A stretch of 19,350 bases of DNA, taken from NCBI GenBank assembly GCA_030064795.1, contig JASJEI010000155.1, positions 1 to 19,350 on the forward strand, read 5' to 3'. The notes under the pieces were generated by a model. That model had not been told where the DNA came from. It did no database searches and was given only the letters and a program-made list of their open reading frames with translations. Source of the DNA: Pleurocapsa sp. MO_226.B13. GTDB lineage: Bacteria; Cyanobacteriota; Cyanobacteriia; Cyanobacteriales; Xenococcaceae. This document shows positions 1 to 7,091 of this stretch, piece by piece; the first letter of the stretch is position 1, and every line of letters begins with the position of its first letter. The position numbers and the translations under genes were made by a program.

Positions 1-134
1 CTTCGACCTGAAATCATCGCCATTTTCAGCCCACAATAAATGAAACTATAACTACCCTCAAACCCACATTATTTGAAACTGAGACCGAATTAGCTGAAAC
101 TATAACTGAAACTATAAATTTCGACCCACAATAA
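1..134. repeat. Left terminal inverted repeat of the transposon (incomplete)
   Basis: Bases 1-134 are the reverse complement of 3583-3716 with only about two mismatches (near 117-119 versus 3595-3598). Short direct repeats fill it: TGAAACTATAACT or close variants recur at roughly 40, 94 and 106, and CCCACA followed by TA-rich sequence recurs at 30, 63 and 125. Arrays like this are the usual transposase-binding sites at Tn7/Tn5053-type ends. The copy lacks the terminal 24 bp found at the right end (3717-3740) because the window starts there. Confidence 0.9.
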
Positions 135-322
135 CAGAAAATAAGCTGTATTGCTTACTAGAATTACTTTTTAACCACTTCTCAATAAGCTATCTCTACA
201 AGTGTTGGGAAAAAAGGAACGTTTTCTAAAATACTTTATGCTCCTTATTTATGATTTAATTAAATAGATAAATGTTTGATTAAATTTATTTTTCTGTTTT
301 TTTAGAGCAACAGTTTTAGATC
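135..322. other. A/T-rich leader before the resolvase, possible promoter and res site
   Basis: No gene is visible. The stretch is strongly A/T-rich and includes a perfect 12-bp palindrome, ATTTAATTAAAT (254-265), with a related sequence GATTAAATTT about 15 bp further on (278-287). Resolvases normally act at paired inverted sites just upstream of their own gene, so this is the expected place for a res site and for the promoter of the three-gene unit. That assignment is inference from position only. Confidence 0.35.
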
Positions 323-950
323 GTGGTCACATATGCCTATTTGAGAGTTTCAACCAATCAACAAGATGTTGATAATCAACGTCATGGTTGTCTCGAATAC
401 GCCAATCAAAAAAGTCTCGGTCACTTAGAATTTATTGAAGATTCTGTGTCTGGTCATAAAAGATGGCGCGAACGTGAATTAGGAAAGCTGCTGACCAACA
501 AGACTACTTCAGGAGATATCATTATCTTTGCCGAAATTAGTCGCATGGCTCGTTCTACTCTTCAGGTATTAGAAATTCTTGAATGCTGCATGGAGCAAGA
601 ACTAACAGTTCACATTGCCAAACAACAGATGGTCCTGGACGACAAATTACCCAGTCGCATTACAGCTACAGTATTGGGTCTAGCGTGCCGTCATCGAGCG
701 AGAACTAATCTCCATGAGAACTAAAGAAGCCTTAGCTAAAAGAAAAGCATCGGGCAAACCTCTAGGAAGACCAAAAGGCAGACAGTCAGCCAAACTCAAA
801 CTAGACCCCCGAAAAAAAGAGATACAGATGTATCTGGATAAAGGAATTAGCAAACGTTCTATTGCCAAATTAGTCGATTGCGCTCCTTCCACTCTCTATT
901 ACTGGTTAGAGAGAAATAATTTACGCTCATCTAGTCCATCTACTACATGA
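323..950 (+). pseudogene. Serine resolvase/invertase family recombinase, frameshifted
   Basis: The protein would resolve transposition cointegrates by site-specific recombination. It opens at GTG 323 with YLRVSTNQQD, holding the nucleophile Ser10; the typical resolvase stretch EISRMARS follows near residues 70-77. The reading frame breaks near base 686. The first frame stops at 724, while the second carries the expected continuation VIERELISMRTKEALAKRK, the GRPKG linker and a C-terminal helix-turn-helix (KRSIAKLVDCAPSTLYYWL), ending at 950. Removing one base near 686 yields a continuous 208-residue protein, the normal resolvase size. An internal ATG at 714 could express the DNA-binding tail alone. 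Its stop overlaps the transposase start in an ATGA at 947-950, implying translational coupling. The break is either decay or a sequencing error. Confidence 0.85.
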
Positions 951-2574
951 AGCGCAGAGGAATCCCAGTAGAAACCTTAATGGAACTGCGTAACTCTCTC
1001 GACCGACTCCCACCACGCAGTAAAGAACGCCGTATTTTAGTTGAAGAAACAGCAGAGTTATACGGAGTCTCAAAAGTCACTCTTTATCGAGCTTTAAAGG
1101 AATATATTACTCCCTTATCAGTACGCAGAAATGATTATGGGCAACCACGAGTTATGCCCAAACGAGACTTACTACGCTACTGTGAAGTGATTGCTGCTCT
1201 TAAAATCAGAACCAGTAACAATCAAGGTCGCCATTTATCTACAGTACAGGCAATTAGATTGTTAGAAGAACATGGCATCAATACGGATGACGGTCATATT
1301 GTCGCTCCGCCTGGTTTGCTCAAGAAAACTACTGTCAATCGCTATCTCAAGCAATGGGGATACGACAAAGAGAAGCTATCCCGCCAACCCCCAGCCGTTA
1401 GATTTGAAGCCGAATACAGCAATCAATGCTGGCACTTCGATTTAAGTTCTTCAGACCTCAAGCGACTCAAAAACGCTACAGAGTTAGAACCAGGAAGAGG
1501 CAAGCCATTATTAATGCTCTACAGCGTCGTCGATGACCGCAGTGGGGTTTCATATCAGGAAGATCACGAAGTCTATGGAGAAGATGTAGGTGCTGCATTA
1601 AAATTCTTGTTCAATGCCATGTCTGTCAAAGAACATCAGGAATTTCCCTTCCAAGGAATTCCCGACATGATTTACATGGATAATGGTCCCATATCTCGCA
1701 GCAGAGTCTTTCAAAAAGTCATGAATTATCTGGGAATTGAAATACGCACCCATGTTCCCAAAGGCAAAGATGGTCGAAGAGTTACAGCCCGTGCCAAAGG
1801 AAAAGTAGAGCGACCTTTCCGCACTGTCAAAGAGATGCACGAAACTCTCTATCATCTCCACGAGCCAGAAACTATCGATGAAGCCAATACTTGGCTGATG
1901 CATTTTTTACTGCACTACAACAAACAAAACCACCGCAGAGAAACCCATTCGCGAATGGAAGACTGGATATCCAATCTGACTAGAGATGGTATCAGGCAAA
2001 TGTGTGATTGGAAGAGATTTTGCACCTTTGCGCCTTGAACCTGAAAAGCGGAAAGTAGGAATCGATGCTCGTATCACCGTTGAGGGGGTAGCTTACGAAG
2101 TAGAACCCGATTTAGCTGGAGAGAAAGTAATCTTGTGGTGGGGCTTATTTGATAATGAACTGTATGTAGAACATCAAGACTGTCGTTATGGTCAGAGATG
2201 CACCTATCGGCAACCCCATCCCCCTCCATAGTTATCGCAGTTTTAAGAAAACCAGTACCCAAAAAAGAGCCGACAGGATTGAAGCTCTAGCAGAACAATT
2301 AACTTTACCCGCCTCGGCTATTGGCAAAGTGGAGTTACCAGTAATCGGGGAGAATGTGATTCCTTTCCCCGTTCGTTCTTTCGTTGACCCAGACCCGTTC
2401 CAAGAATTAACTTTCAAAAATACTATTGAAGCCAAAAAAGCAATCGCTCGTTATTTGGTCAAACCATTGGCTAAATTAACTTCCGAGCAAATGGCTAAAG
2501 TGGACTCGATTTTGTCAGAAAACCTCAATAAAAAGGAGGTTATGGCTAAAATTAAGGATTATTTTCCGAAATAA
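947..2574 (+). pseudogene. TniA-like DDE transposase, broken by two frameshifts
   Basis: This is the strand-transfer enzyme of the transposon. The N-terminal part holds a helix-turn-helix (about residues 32-50, ETAELYGVSKVTLYRALKE). The RNase H-like core has the acidic triad D165 (WHFDLS), D245 (IYMDNG) and E288 (GKVERPF). The first frame stops at 2038. The sequence continues in a second frame as EPEKRKVGIDARI (a beta-barrel-like Mu/TniA C-terminal region) up to about 2185, and in a third frame as IGNPIPLHSYRSFKK to 2574. Dropping one base near 2033 and one near 2190 gives a continuous 541-residue protein, typical of TniA. Neither break lies on an obvious slippery heptamer, so programmed frameshifting is unlikely. 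The intact catalytic triad sits in the first fragment, but the fragment lacks the C-terminal region that TniA proteins use to contact TniB. Confidence 0.85.
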
Positions 2575-2595
2575 AAAGAGTGAGGTAATTTTTTT

Positions 2596-3567
2596 ATGTT
2601 TAGTGAAGTAAGGTCATTTTTTGGTTTAAAGAAAGAACTAGATCATTTAGGATTTTTTGAAACTACTTCACAAAAACATTTAGCTCAAGAATTAAAAATT
2701 GCTATCGCTCAAGGAAGATTAATTGCCCTAAGTGGTGTGGTGGGTTCGGGAAAAACCACTTTTCTGCAAAAGTTAATGACAGAACTCACCAAAAGTAAAG
2801 AGGTTTTGGTTTCACGTTCTTTGGCGATCGAATCGGATCAAGTCAGGCTAGTTACTCTAATTACGGCTTTATTCTACGATTTATCCCCAGATAAAGTTGA
2901 AAAAGTGCCTTCTAATTCGGAGAAAAGAGAACGCCTACTTTTAGAACTGATTAAAAAAGCCCGTTCTCCTGTTGCTTTGTTTGTGGATGACGCTCACGGA
3001 TTACATAGTACAACTCTAGTCAGTCTCAAAAGGTTGATTGAATTGGTACGCAGTAACGGAGAAAGATTGAGCGTTATTTTGGCGGGACATCCCAAACTCA
3101 AAAATGATTTGAGAAGACCGACTCTAGAAGAAATTGGAGGGCGCACTCAAGCATTCTCTATTGAGGGGATTCGGGGTCATGAATCTGAATATATTGAATG
3201 GCTTTTGGGTAAAGCTACTATGGAAAAAGTTAAGCCCACAGATATTTTGTCAGCTGAAACTATTTCCTATTTGCAAGCGCGATTATCTACACCTTTGCAG
3301 ATCGAGCAGTATCTTACTCTAGCTATGAATGAAGCTTATGAGGTAGGAATGAAACCGATTACAGCAGATTTTATGGAAACTATTTTGGCGATTGGTTTGG
3401 ATGAACTTGAACCCAATTTAATCCGACATGGCTACAACGTTAAATCCATTGCCAGACTGCTTAATGTCAGACCTTCTGAAGTACGTTCTTTTCTGCACAA
3501 CCAATTATCGGATGAAAAAACAACCGAGATAAGAGAGCAAATTCTAAAAATTGGAATTCCCATCTAA
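2596..3567 (+). CDS. TniB-like AAA ATPase of the transposon
   Basis: A 323-residue AAA ATPase of the TniB/ExeA type, the partner that activates the DDE transposase and helps select target DNA. Walker A is GVVGSGKTT at residues 47-55 and Walker B is VALFVDDAH at 126-134; a sensor-like ILAGHP follows near 155-160. The C-terminal part (about residues 278-305, YNVKSIARLLNVRPSEV) resembles a helix-turn-helix. ATG 2596 is preceded by GAGG at 2582-2585, a good ribosome binding site, and follows the transposase stop by 21 bp, so the genes form one unit. Unlike its two upstream neighbours it is uninterrupted. It could instead be an IS21 IstB-type helper, but the length, C-terminal extension and resolvase context favour TniB. 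Confidence 0.88.
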   Translation: MFSEVRSFFGLKKELDHLGFFETTSQKHLAQELKIAIAQGRLIALSGVVGSGKTTFLQKLMTELTKSKEVLVSRSLAIESDQVRLVTLITALFYDLSPDKVEKVPSNSEKRERLLLELIKKARSPVALFVDDAHGLHSTTLVSLKRLIELVRSNGERLSVILAGHPKLKNDLRRPTLEEIGGRTQAFSIEGIRGHESEYIEWLLGKATMEKVKPTDILSAETISYLQARLSTPLQIEQYLTLAMNEAYEVGMKPITADFMETILAIGLDELEPNLIRHGYNVKSIARLLNVRPSEVRSFLHNQLSDEKTTEIREQILKIGIPI

Positions 3568-3582
3568 AATCTTGGGTTTCTA

Positions 3583-3740
3583 TTATTGTGGGTCGAGAAT
3601 TATAGTTTCAGTTATAGTTTCAGCTAATTCGGTCTCAGTTTCAAATAATGTGGGTTTGAGGGTAGTTATAGTTTCATTTATTGTGGGCTGAAAATGGCGA
3701 TGATTTCAGGTCGAAGCGATTATAATTTCAGGTCGTTACA
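3583..3740. repeat. Right terminal inverted repeat of the transposon (complete)
   Basis: Bases 3583-3716 mirror bases 134-1. The final 24 bp (3717-3740) complete the tip, which reads TGTAACGACC inward from 3740. Two copies of TTTCAGGTCG (3705-3714 and 3726-3735) lie 21 bp apart, a plausible pair of outermost transposase sites. The tip also supplies the last codons and the TAA stop (3720-3722) of the interrupted minus-strand rep gene, whose native sequence ends at about 3741. Confidence 0.9.
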
Positions 3741-6223
3741 CCTAGCTTCAACCATTTTGTTCTTAACTATCGCATCGCTTTCTGACTTTTTCGTAGTAAT
3801 TTTATAAGCCATCTCTTCTAAGAGAGTTAGCAGATCTTCTCGAAGATTATTAATCGAATAATTGCGACTCGCTTCAATTTCACAATAAGCGTTCAAAGCC
3901 CAATCCTTTTCCGCTCCTCTTTGACCGCTCTCTTTATTAATACGAATTAAAAAAGCTGTCATAGAATTGAGTTCTAACATACTTTTTTTGATTTTTTCGG
4001 CATTAGTTTTTTGATAGCCAAAAGGAGGATGGGGAGCGACCCAGATATGTAAAGGTACTTGGTGACGGTAACGATGGAGAGCTTGAGCGCATTCGGTTGC
4101 CGATTGAGAGACTGCATGAAAAGCACCAAAAACCGCATCAAAGTGATAGTCGCAGATATCAACTCCCGTACCCAAGCTAGGAGAAGCTAAAAGAGCATCG
4201 ACGTTTTTGACTTGGTTAGAGATATCTTTGATAAATGCCTTATTCTCTTCAGAACCACTATTATCTGCGTGAATTGACCAAACACGGATGTTAGTTTTTT
4301 TGCTATTGTCCGATAAACCCAGGTTATGAGAAGGTAAAGGGGTAAAGGGCAAGGGGGAAAGGTCAAAATTGTCTTCCTTTAACCTTTTCCCTTTGACCAT
4401 TTCCCTAGCTTCCGAAGGAAGCATTTTCACCGTCATCATAGCCTCTAACTTCTTGATGAACTTCTTGGAGTCAGAAACCACCATGATTTTTAATCCCATC
4501 ATCAAAGCCGTAGAAATTTTAGCGACTAAGGCACTACTATCTTGGTCTTCGTAGAAAAATACTTCTCTGCCTGGCTGTTTGTATTCGTTCTTGATAATGA
4601 AGGGTACTTCTCCTTGTGGACGCATAGCGCGAAAGAAATCTACCGTGACATCATTCATGTGTGCGTCGGCTAAGACGACAAGAGAGGCTTTACCGATAAT
4701 GTATTCAAGAACCTCTAAAATTTCTGCCCGATGCTCTTTACAGGTATTGCTGTGGAGTAGATGGGCTAAATTTTGACAGGCTTCATCGATGAAAACGCAA
4801 TCGTATTCGTTGTACTGAGTTTGTAGTTTATAAAGGCTATCTAAGGTAATAGAAAGACTCAGTGCTTTAGCCAATTGTCCCTGAGAGATTTCCGAGTACA
4901 TCTGGGTGGACAATCGCTCGGAAAGATTCTTCATTAGGTTAACTCGATGACCGATATTGAGAAATCTCGCACGAGGATGCTCTCTACGGAGTTTTGCTAA
5001 TAATTCCGTTTACCAGTCCCCATTTCACTCCAAAGAGCTATTAGACCCCTTGTAGGCAGTCTGAGGGCATCGCTGAGGTATTGGGTGTCGAGGGTAACGT
5101 TGGCAGGATACTTTTTACTCAGTCCCCAGGTTTTTTTTCGAGACTTTCGCAGATAGTCTTTGAGAGTTAAAGCGCGCTCTAGAATTTTGGTAATCAGTGA
5201 TAAAGCACGTTTGCCATTAGCGGTAACGAAATCATCAACTCCTTTTTCAGAGCCTTCAGGTAGAGATGCGACGGAACAGGATGCTCCCGCAGCTTCGATG
5301 ACTTTACCAGTCATGACAGTGGCTAGATGAACTGCACGGCGGGTGCTGGGCTTTTCATCGTTGTCGAAGAGAATGATGAATTTACGTCCCTCTCTGACCA
5401 TCGGCATTAAGTCGGGGTGTAGGTAATCGACGTTTTTTTCAGAGTCTTTGATTCTGCCCATCCAGATTCCTGGCTGAGCGATCGCCACAAATCCCATTGA
5501 GAGCAAACAGGCAGCTTTTTTTTCTCCTTCGGTTAAGATGATGGGAATTTCGGGATTGTTGGCCACCCACGACCAAAAGCAATAGTTATCAGTAGGTTCT
5601 AAATTGGGTTTTTCGGGAGATTGTAGATTAGCTGGGAGAAAGGCAACAGGTTTAACTCCACCTCTCAGGCAATCGGACAGAGACTGTCCCCCTCCTGTTG
5701 AGGCTAAAGTATAGCTTGGAGAACGCTTTGGTGGGAGCTTATCGGCTAGCCTTAAAGACAGGGGAGAACGATAACGCTTGATACGGTAACGTTTGGCTAC
5801 TTTATCCCAAATGTGTTGGGGAACGTCGAAATAGGTGAGGTGACTTTCGCTTTTTGGTGGGGACTCGTATCTGATTGGTTTGCCCTTTTTTGGGTCGATG
5901 CGGGGAAAATCTGGTTTAAAGCGTCCCCAATCCCATTTAAGCCAATTGTTATGGGGGTCTAAGCCAGAAATCCAGTAGCCACCAGCTTCGGTGTGGGCAT
6001 AGCGATGTAGCCATTTATCTCGTACCCGACCATCATTACGCCGTTCGGAATTGGGCAGAAAGCAGAAGAGGTGATTTTTCGGCTCTGCACCTTTGAGTGA
6101 AAGTAAGTTGAGGGCAGTTAACTGGTCATCAACTGAACTTTCTCGCCATTCGGTTAAATGATGGGGTTGGATTGAATTGAAAGAATTTTTCTCAGCATGA
6201 TCAAAAGCGACTGGCTGCGACAT
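3720..6223 (-). pseudogene. CyRepA1-family plasmid replication protein (DUF3854 primase-like plus helicase), frameshifted and truncated
   Basis: The protein is a cyanobacterial plasmid initiator combining a Toprim-like DUF3854 domain and a helicase. From ATG 6223 the first frame gives 408 residues: the Toprim motifs LTEGEKKAA (230-238) and ILFDNDEK (284-291), then KGVDDF, then the start of the helicase Walker A, SEMGTGK (399-405). The frame breaks directly after that lysine. One missing T in the run 5009-5011 (an A on the coding strand) would restore GTGKTELLAKL and join a second frame. This carries a Walker B-like VFIDEACQ, the late helicase motif SLGTGVDI and QALHRYR. The second frame runs into the transposon at 3740, ends CNDLKL inside its tip and stops at 3720. 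Restored, it would be 834 residues; the native C terminus should lie beyond the transposon's left end. Identity with CyRepA1 is from motif order and recall. Confidence 0.8.
4328..4405. repeat. Purine-rich low-complexity repeat with hairpin inside the rep gene
   Basis: Units resembling GGTAAAGGGG/AAAGGGCAAGGGGG lead into GGGAAAGGTCAAA (4355-4367), which pairs with TTTGACCATTTCCC (4392-4405) with one bulged base. The segment stays open in the helicase frame and encodes a basic then proline-rich linker. G/A-rich short repeats of this kind are common between cyanobacterial genes, so this looks like a small repeat that entered the coding sequence without breaking it. Confidence 0.5.
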
Positions 6224-6298
6224 AAAGCTCTCTATCCCTTGTTTAGTGGACTTCGCGCTCTATAATGCCAAATTAATTAAACTGCTTTTTGAAAACGG

Positions 6299-6318
6299 AT
6301 TAGTCTTATCAGACTAAT
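6299..6318. promoter_or_regulatory. Perfect 8-bp inverted repeat near the rep gene start
   Basis: ATTAGTCT (6299-6306), a four-base spacer and AGACTAAT (6311-6318) form a perfect palindrome about 76 bp upstream of the rep ATG at 6223. It could be an operator for a Rep or XRE protein, or a hairpin in the leader RNA. There is no T tail in the minus direction that would make it a convincing terminator. Confidence 0.4.
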
Positions 6319-6373
6319 TAGGAGTGTTAGCAAAGCTGAAACTCTTGCAATGTATGGGTTTCAAAAATGAGTT

Positions 6374-6439
6374 GTCCTGGGATACTAGAGGTTTTGTCCT
6401 GGGATACTAGAGGTTTTATCCTGGGATACTAGAGGTTTT
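6374..6439. repeat. Three contiguous 22-bp iterons
   Basis: Three head-to-tail copies occupy 6374-6395, 6396-6417 and 6418-6439. They share TCCTGGGATACTAGAGG followed by TTTT and differ only at the first base (G, G, A). The period of 22 bp is two DNA turns, so bound protein would sit on one face, as with Rep-binding iterons. There are no spacers, which excludes CRISPR. They lie 151 bp upstream of the rep start. Confidence 0.8.
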
Positions 6440-6501
6440 GTTAGCAAGCTCTAGTCTATATATAGCAATACTTATAACCTTTTTTTTCAAAGTTTTTTTT
6501 T

Positions 6502-6529
6502 GCTAACAAATCGCTAACAAACTGCTAAC
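6502..6529. repeat. Three GCTAAC boxes at an exact 11-bp period
   Basis: GCTAAC occurs at 6502-6507, 6513-6518 and 6524-6529, exactly 11 bp apart, right after a T tract. The complement GTTAGC occurs at 6326-6331 and 6440-6445. Five copies in about 200 bp, three of them phased to one helical turn, suggest a second protein-binding array, perhaps for the adjacent XRE protein or for Rep. Confidence 0.6.
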
Positions 6530-6566
6530 CAAAAAAAATCTATGTTGAAACGATGTTTTTTTGAGA

Positions 6567-6971
6567 CTAATCTTCAATTTGTAGTATATGGCGCAGCTTT
6601 TTTTCCATTTCGTCTGATGGAGTCCGTTTGCCTTTTTCCCAATAGCCAATTAGCGCATTACTTACCCCTAGCGTACCCGCTAGCTTTCTCTGACTCCATC
6701 CTTTGGCGTTTCTGCCTTTTCGGATCTGGTCGCTCGTTATCCCAGTTGCCGATATTTGCTTCGGCTTTTTTACCTTCTGCTTTGGTTTTGACTTACTCGC
6801 TAGTAATTCAGGTATTGGCTCTGGGGGTTTGATGGTGATCTTGGCATCGAGCAACCATTCAATAATTTTCATTTTTCTAGCATCTGCTGGCTTTTTAAGT
6901 TTGCTTCCAGGCTGTAGCCATGAGGGATAAGACTCATCAAACTGAATCTGCCACCTAAGCTGATTGAGCAA
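6567..6971 (-). CDS. XRE-family helix-turn-helix protein, probably 5'-truncated
   Basis: The C-terminal 55 residues (about 78-132) form a Cro/C1-type helix-turn-helix: SDQIRKGRNAKGWSQRKLAG, then VSNALIGYWEKGKRTPS. Before it lies a lysine/proline-rich linker (about 50-75) and an N-terminal part of unknown fold. The only start in frame is a TTG at 6971 with no good ribosome binding site. The frame stays open and reads like coding sequence upstream to 7049 (for example KAGEVKRRGYDLKQRWDNAL), but contains no ATG or GTG there, and meets a stop at 7050-7052 beside the IS element end. The true 5' part was therefore probably removed when that element inserted. It lies upstream of the iteron region and reads toward it, so control of rep expression or copy number is a reasonable guess. 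Function is unproven. Confidence 0.6.
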   Translation of the reverse strand: MLNQLRWQIQFDESYPSWLQPGSKLKKPADARKMKIIEWLLDAKITIKPPEPIPELLASKSKPKQKVKKPKQISATGITSDQIRKGRNAKGWSQRKLAGTLGVSNALIGYWEKGKRTPSDEMEKKLRHILQIED

Positions 6972-7060
6972 CTTTAAAGCATTATCCCAACGTTGTTTTA
7001 GGTCATATCCTCTGCGCTTGACTTCTCCAGCCTTTGAAAAGACTGGATTCTAAACGGATG

Positions 7061-7091
7061 CTACGAGATGGTCTAAAGACACATCTCGTAG
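7061..7091 (-). ncRNA. Right-end hairpin and probable 3' scaffold of the omega RNA
   Basis: CTACGAGATG (7061-7070) and CATCTCGTAG (7082-7091) form a perfect 10-bp stem with an 11-base loop. The tnpB stop codon (7073-7075) lies in the loop, so the hairpin overlaps the last codons of tnpB. In IS200/IS605 elements the right-end hairpin is a transposase recognition structure, and the guide (omega) RNA ends there, taking its guide from the flanking DNA beyond the element, here reading downward from about 7060. The 5' end of the RNA cannot be placed. Confidence 0.6.

Larger units (their letters stand above)
1..3740 (+). mobile_element. Compact resolvase-TniA-TniB DDE transposon (decayed), left tip cut off by window edge
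   Basis: Long inverted repeats enclose three co-oriented genes: serine resolvase, DDE transposase (TniA-like) and AAA ATPase (TniB-like). This is the core of the Tn5053/Tn7-related group. No TniQ-like gene or cargo is present: under 330 bp lies before the first gene and about 170 bp after the last. The right tip reads TGTAACGACCTGAAA from outside inward, starting at 3740; TGT ends and five-base target duplications are usual in this group. Base 1 pairs with base 3716, so the outermost 24 bp of the left end lie before the window. The predicted target duplication is CCTAG (3741-3745), which should also abut the left tip. Resolvase and transposase carry frameshifts, so the copy is probably not autonomous unless rescued by another copy. 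Family membership is inferred from motifs. Confidence 0.85.
6224..6566. other. Replication-origin-like region upstream of the rep gene
   Basis: No gene is supported in these 343 bp between the rep gene start and the XRE regulator stop. The stretch holds, in order: an 8-bp hairpin; GTTAGC at 6326-6331; three 22-bp direct repeats; a second GTTAGC at 6440-6445; an A/T-rich stretch with two T tracts (6480-6487 and 6493-6501); and three GCTAAC repeats. Iterons next to an A/T-rich melting segment and a rep gene are the standard plan of iteron-type plasmid origins. I found no convincing DnaA box. Origin function is inferred. Confidence 0.6.

Noticed and set aside
680..892. Minus-strand frame within the resolvase
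   Set aside because: Antisense to the well-recognised resolvase C-terminal region; no independent support.
2020..2200. Programmed ribosomal frameshifting in the transposase
   Set aside because: Two shifts are needed, neither at a slippery heptamer or with an evident stimulatory hairpin, and the neighbouring resolvase is shifted too; decay or error is simpler.
6321..6350. CIRCE-like heat-shock operator (GAGTGTTAGC followed by a later half)
   Set aside because: Only a partial half-site; no matching inverted half at nine bases and no chaperone gene adjacent.
6374..6439. Short CRISPR-like array
   Set aside because: The 22-bp repeats are contiguous with no spacers, and no cas gene is nearby; iterons fit better.
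6542..6930. Plus-strand frames overlapping the XRE gene
   Set aside because: The minus-strand frame has a clear helix-turn-helix; the plus frames read as phenylalanine/leucine-rich antisense noise.
7061..7091. Rho-independent terminator for tnpB
   Set aside because: The stem is perfect but no T run follows in the minus direction, and its place at the element end fits the IS200/IS605 right-end hairpin.
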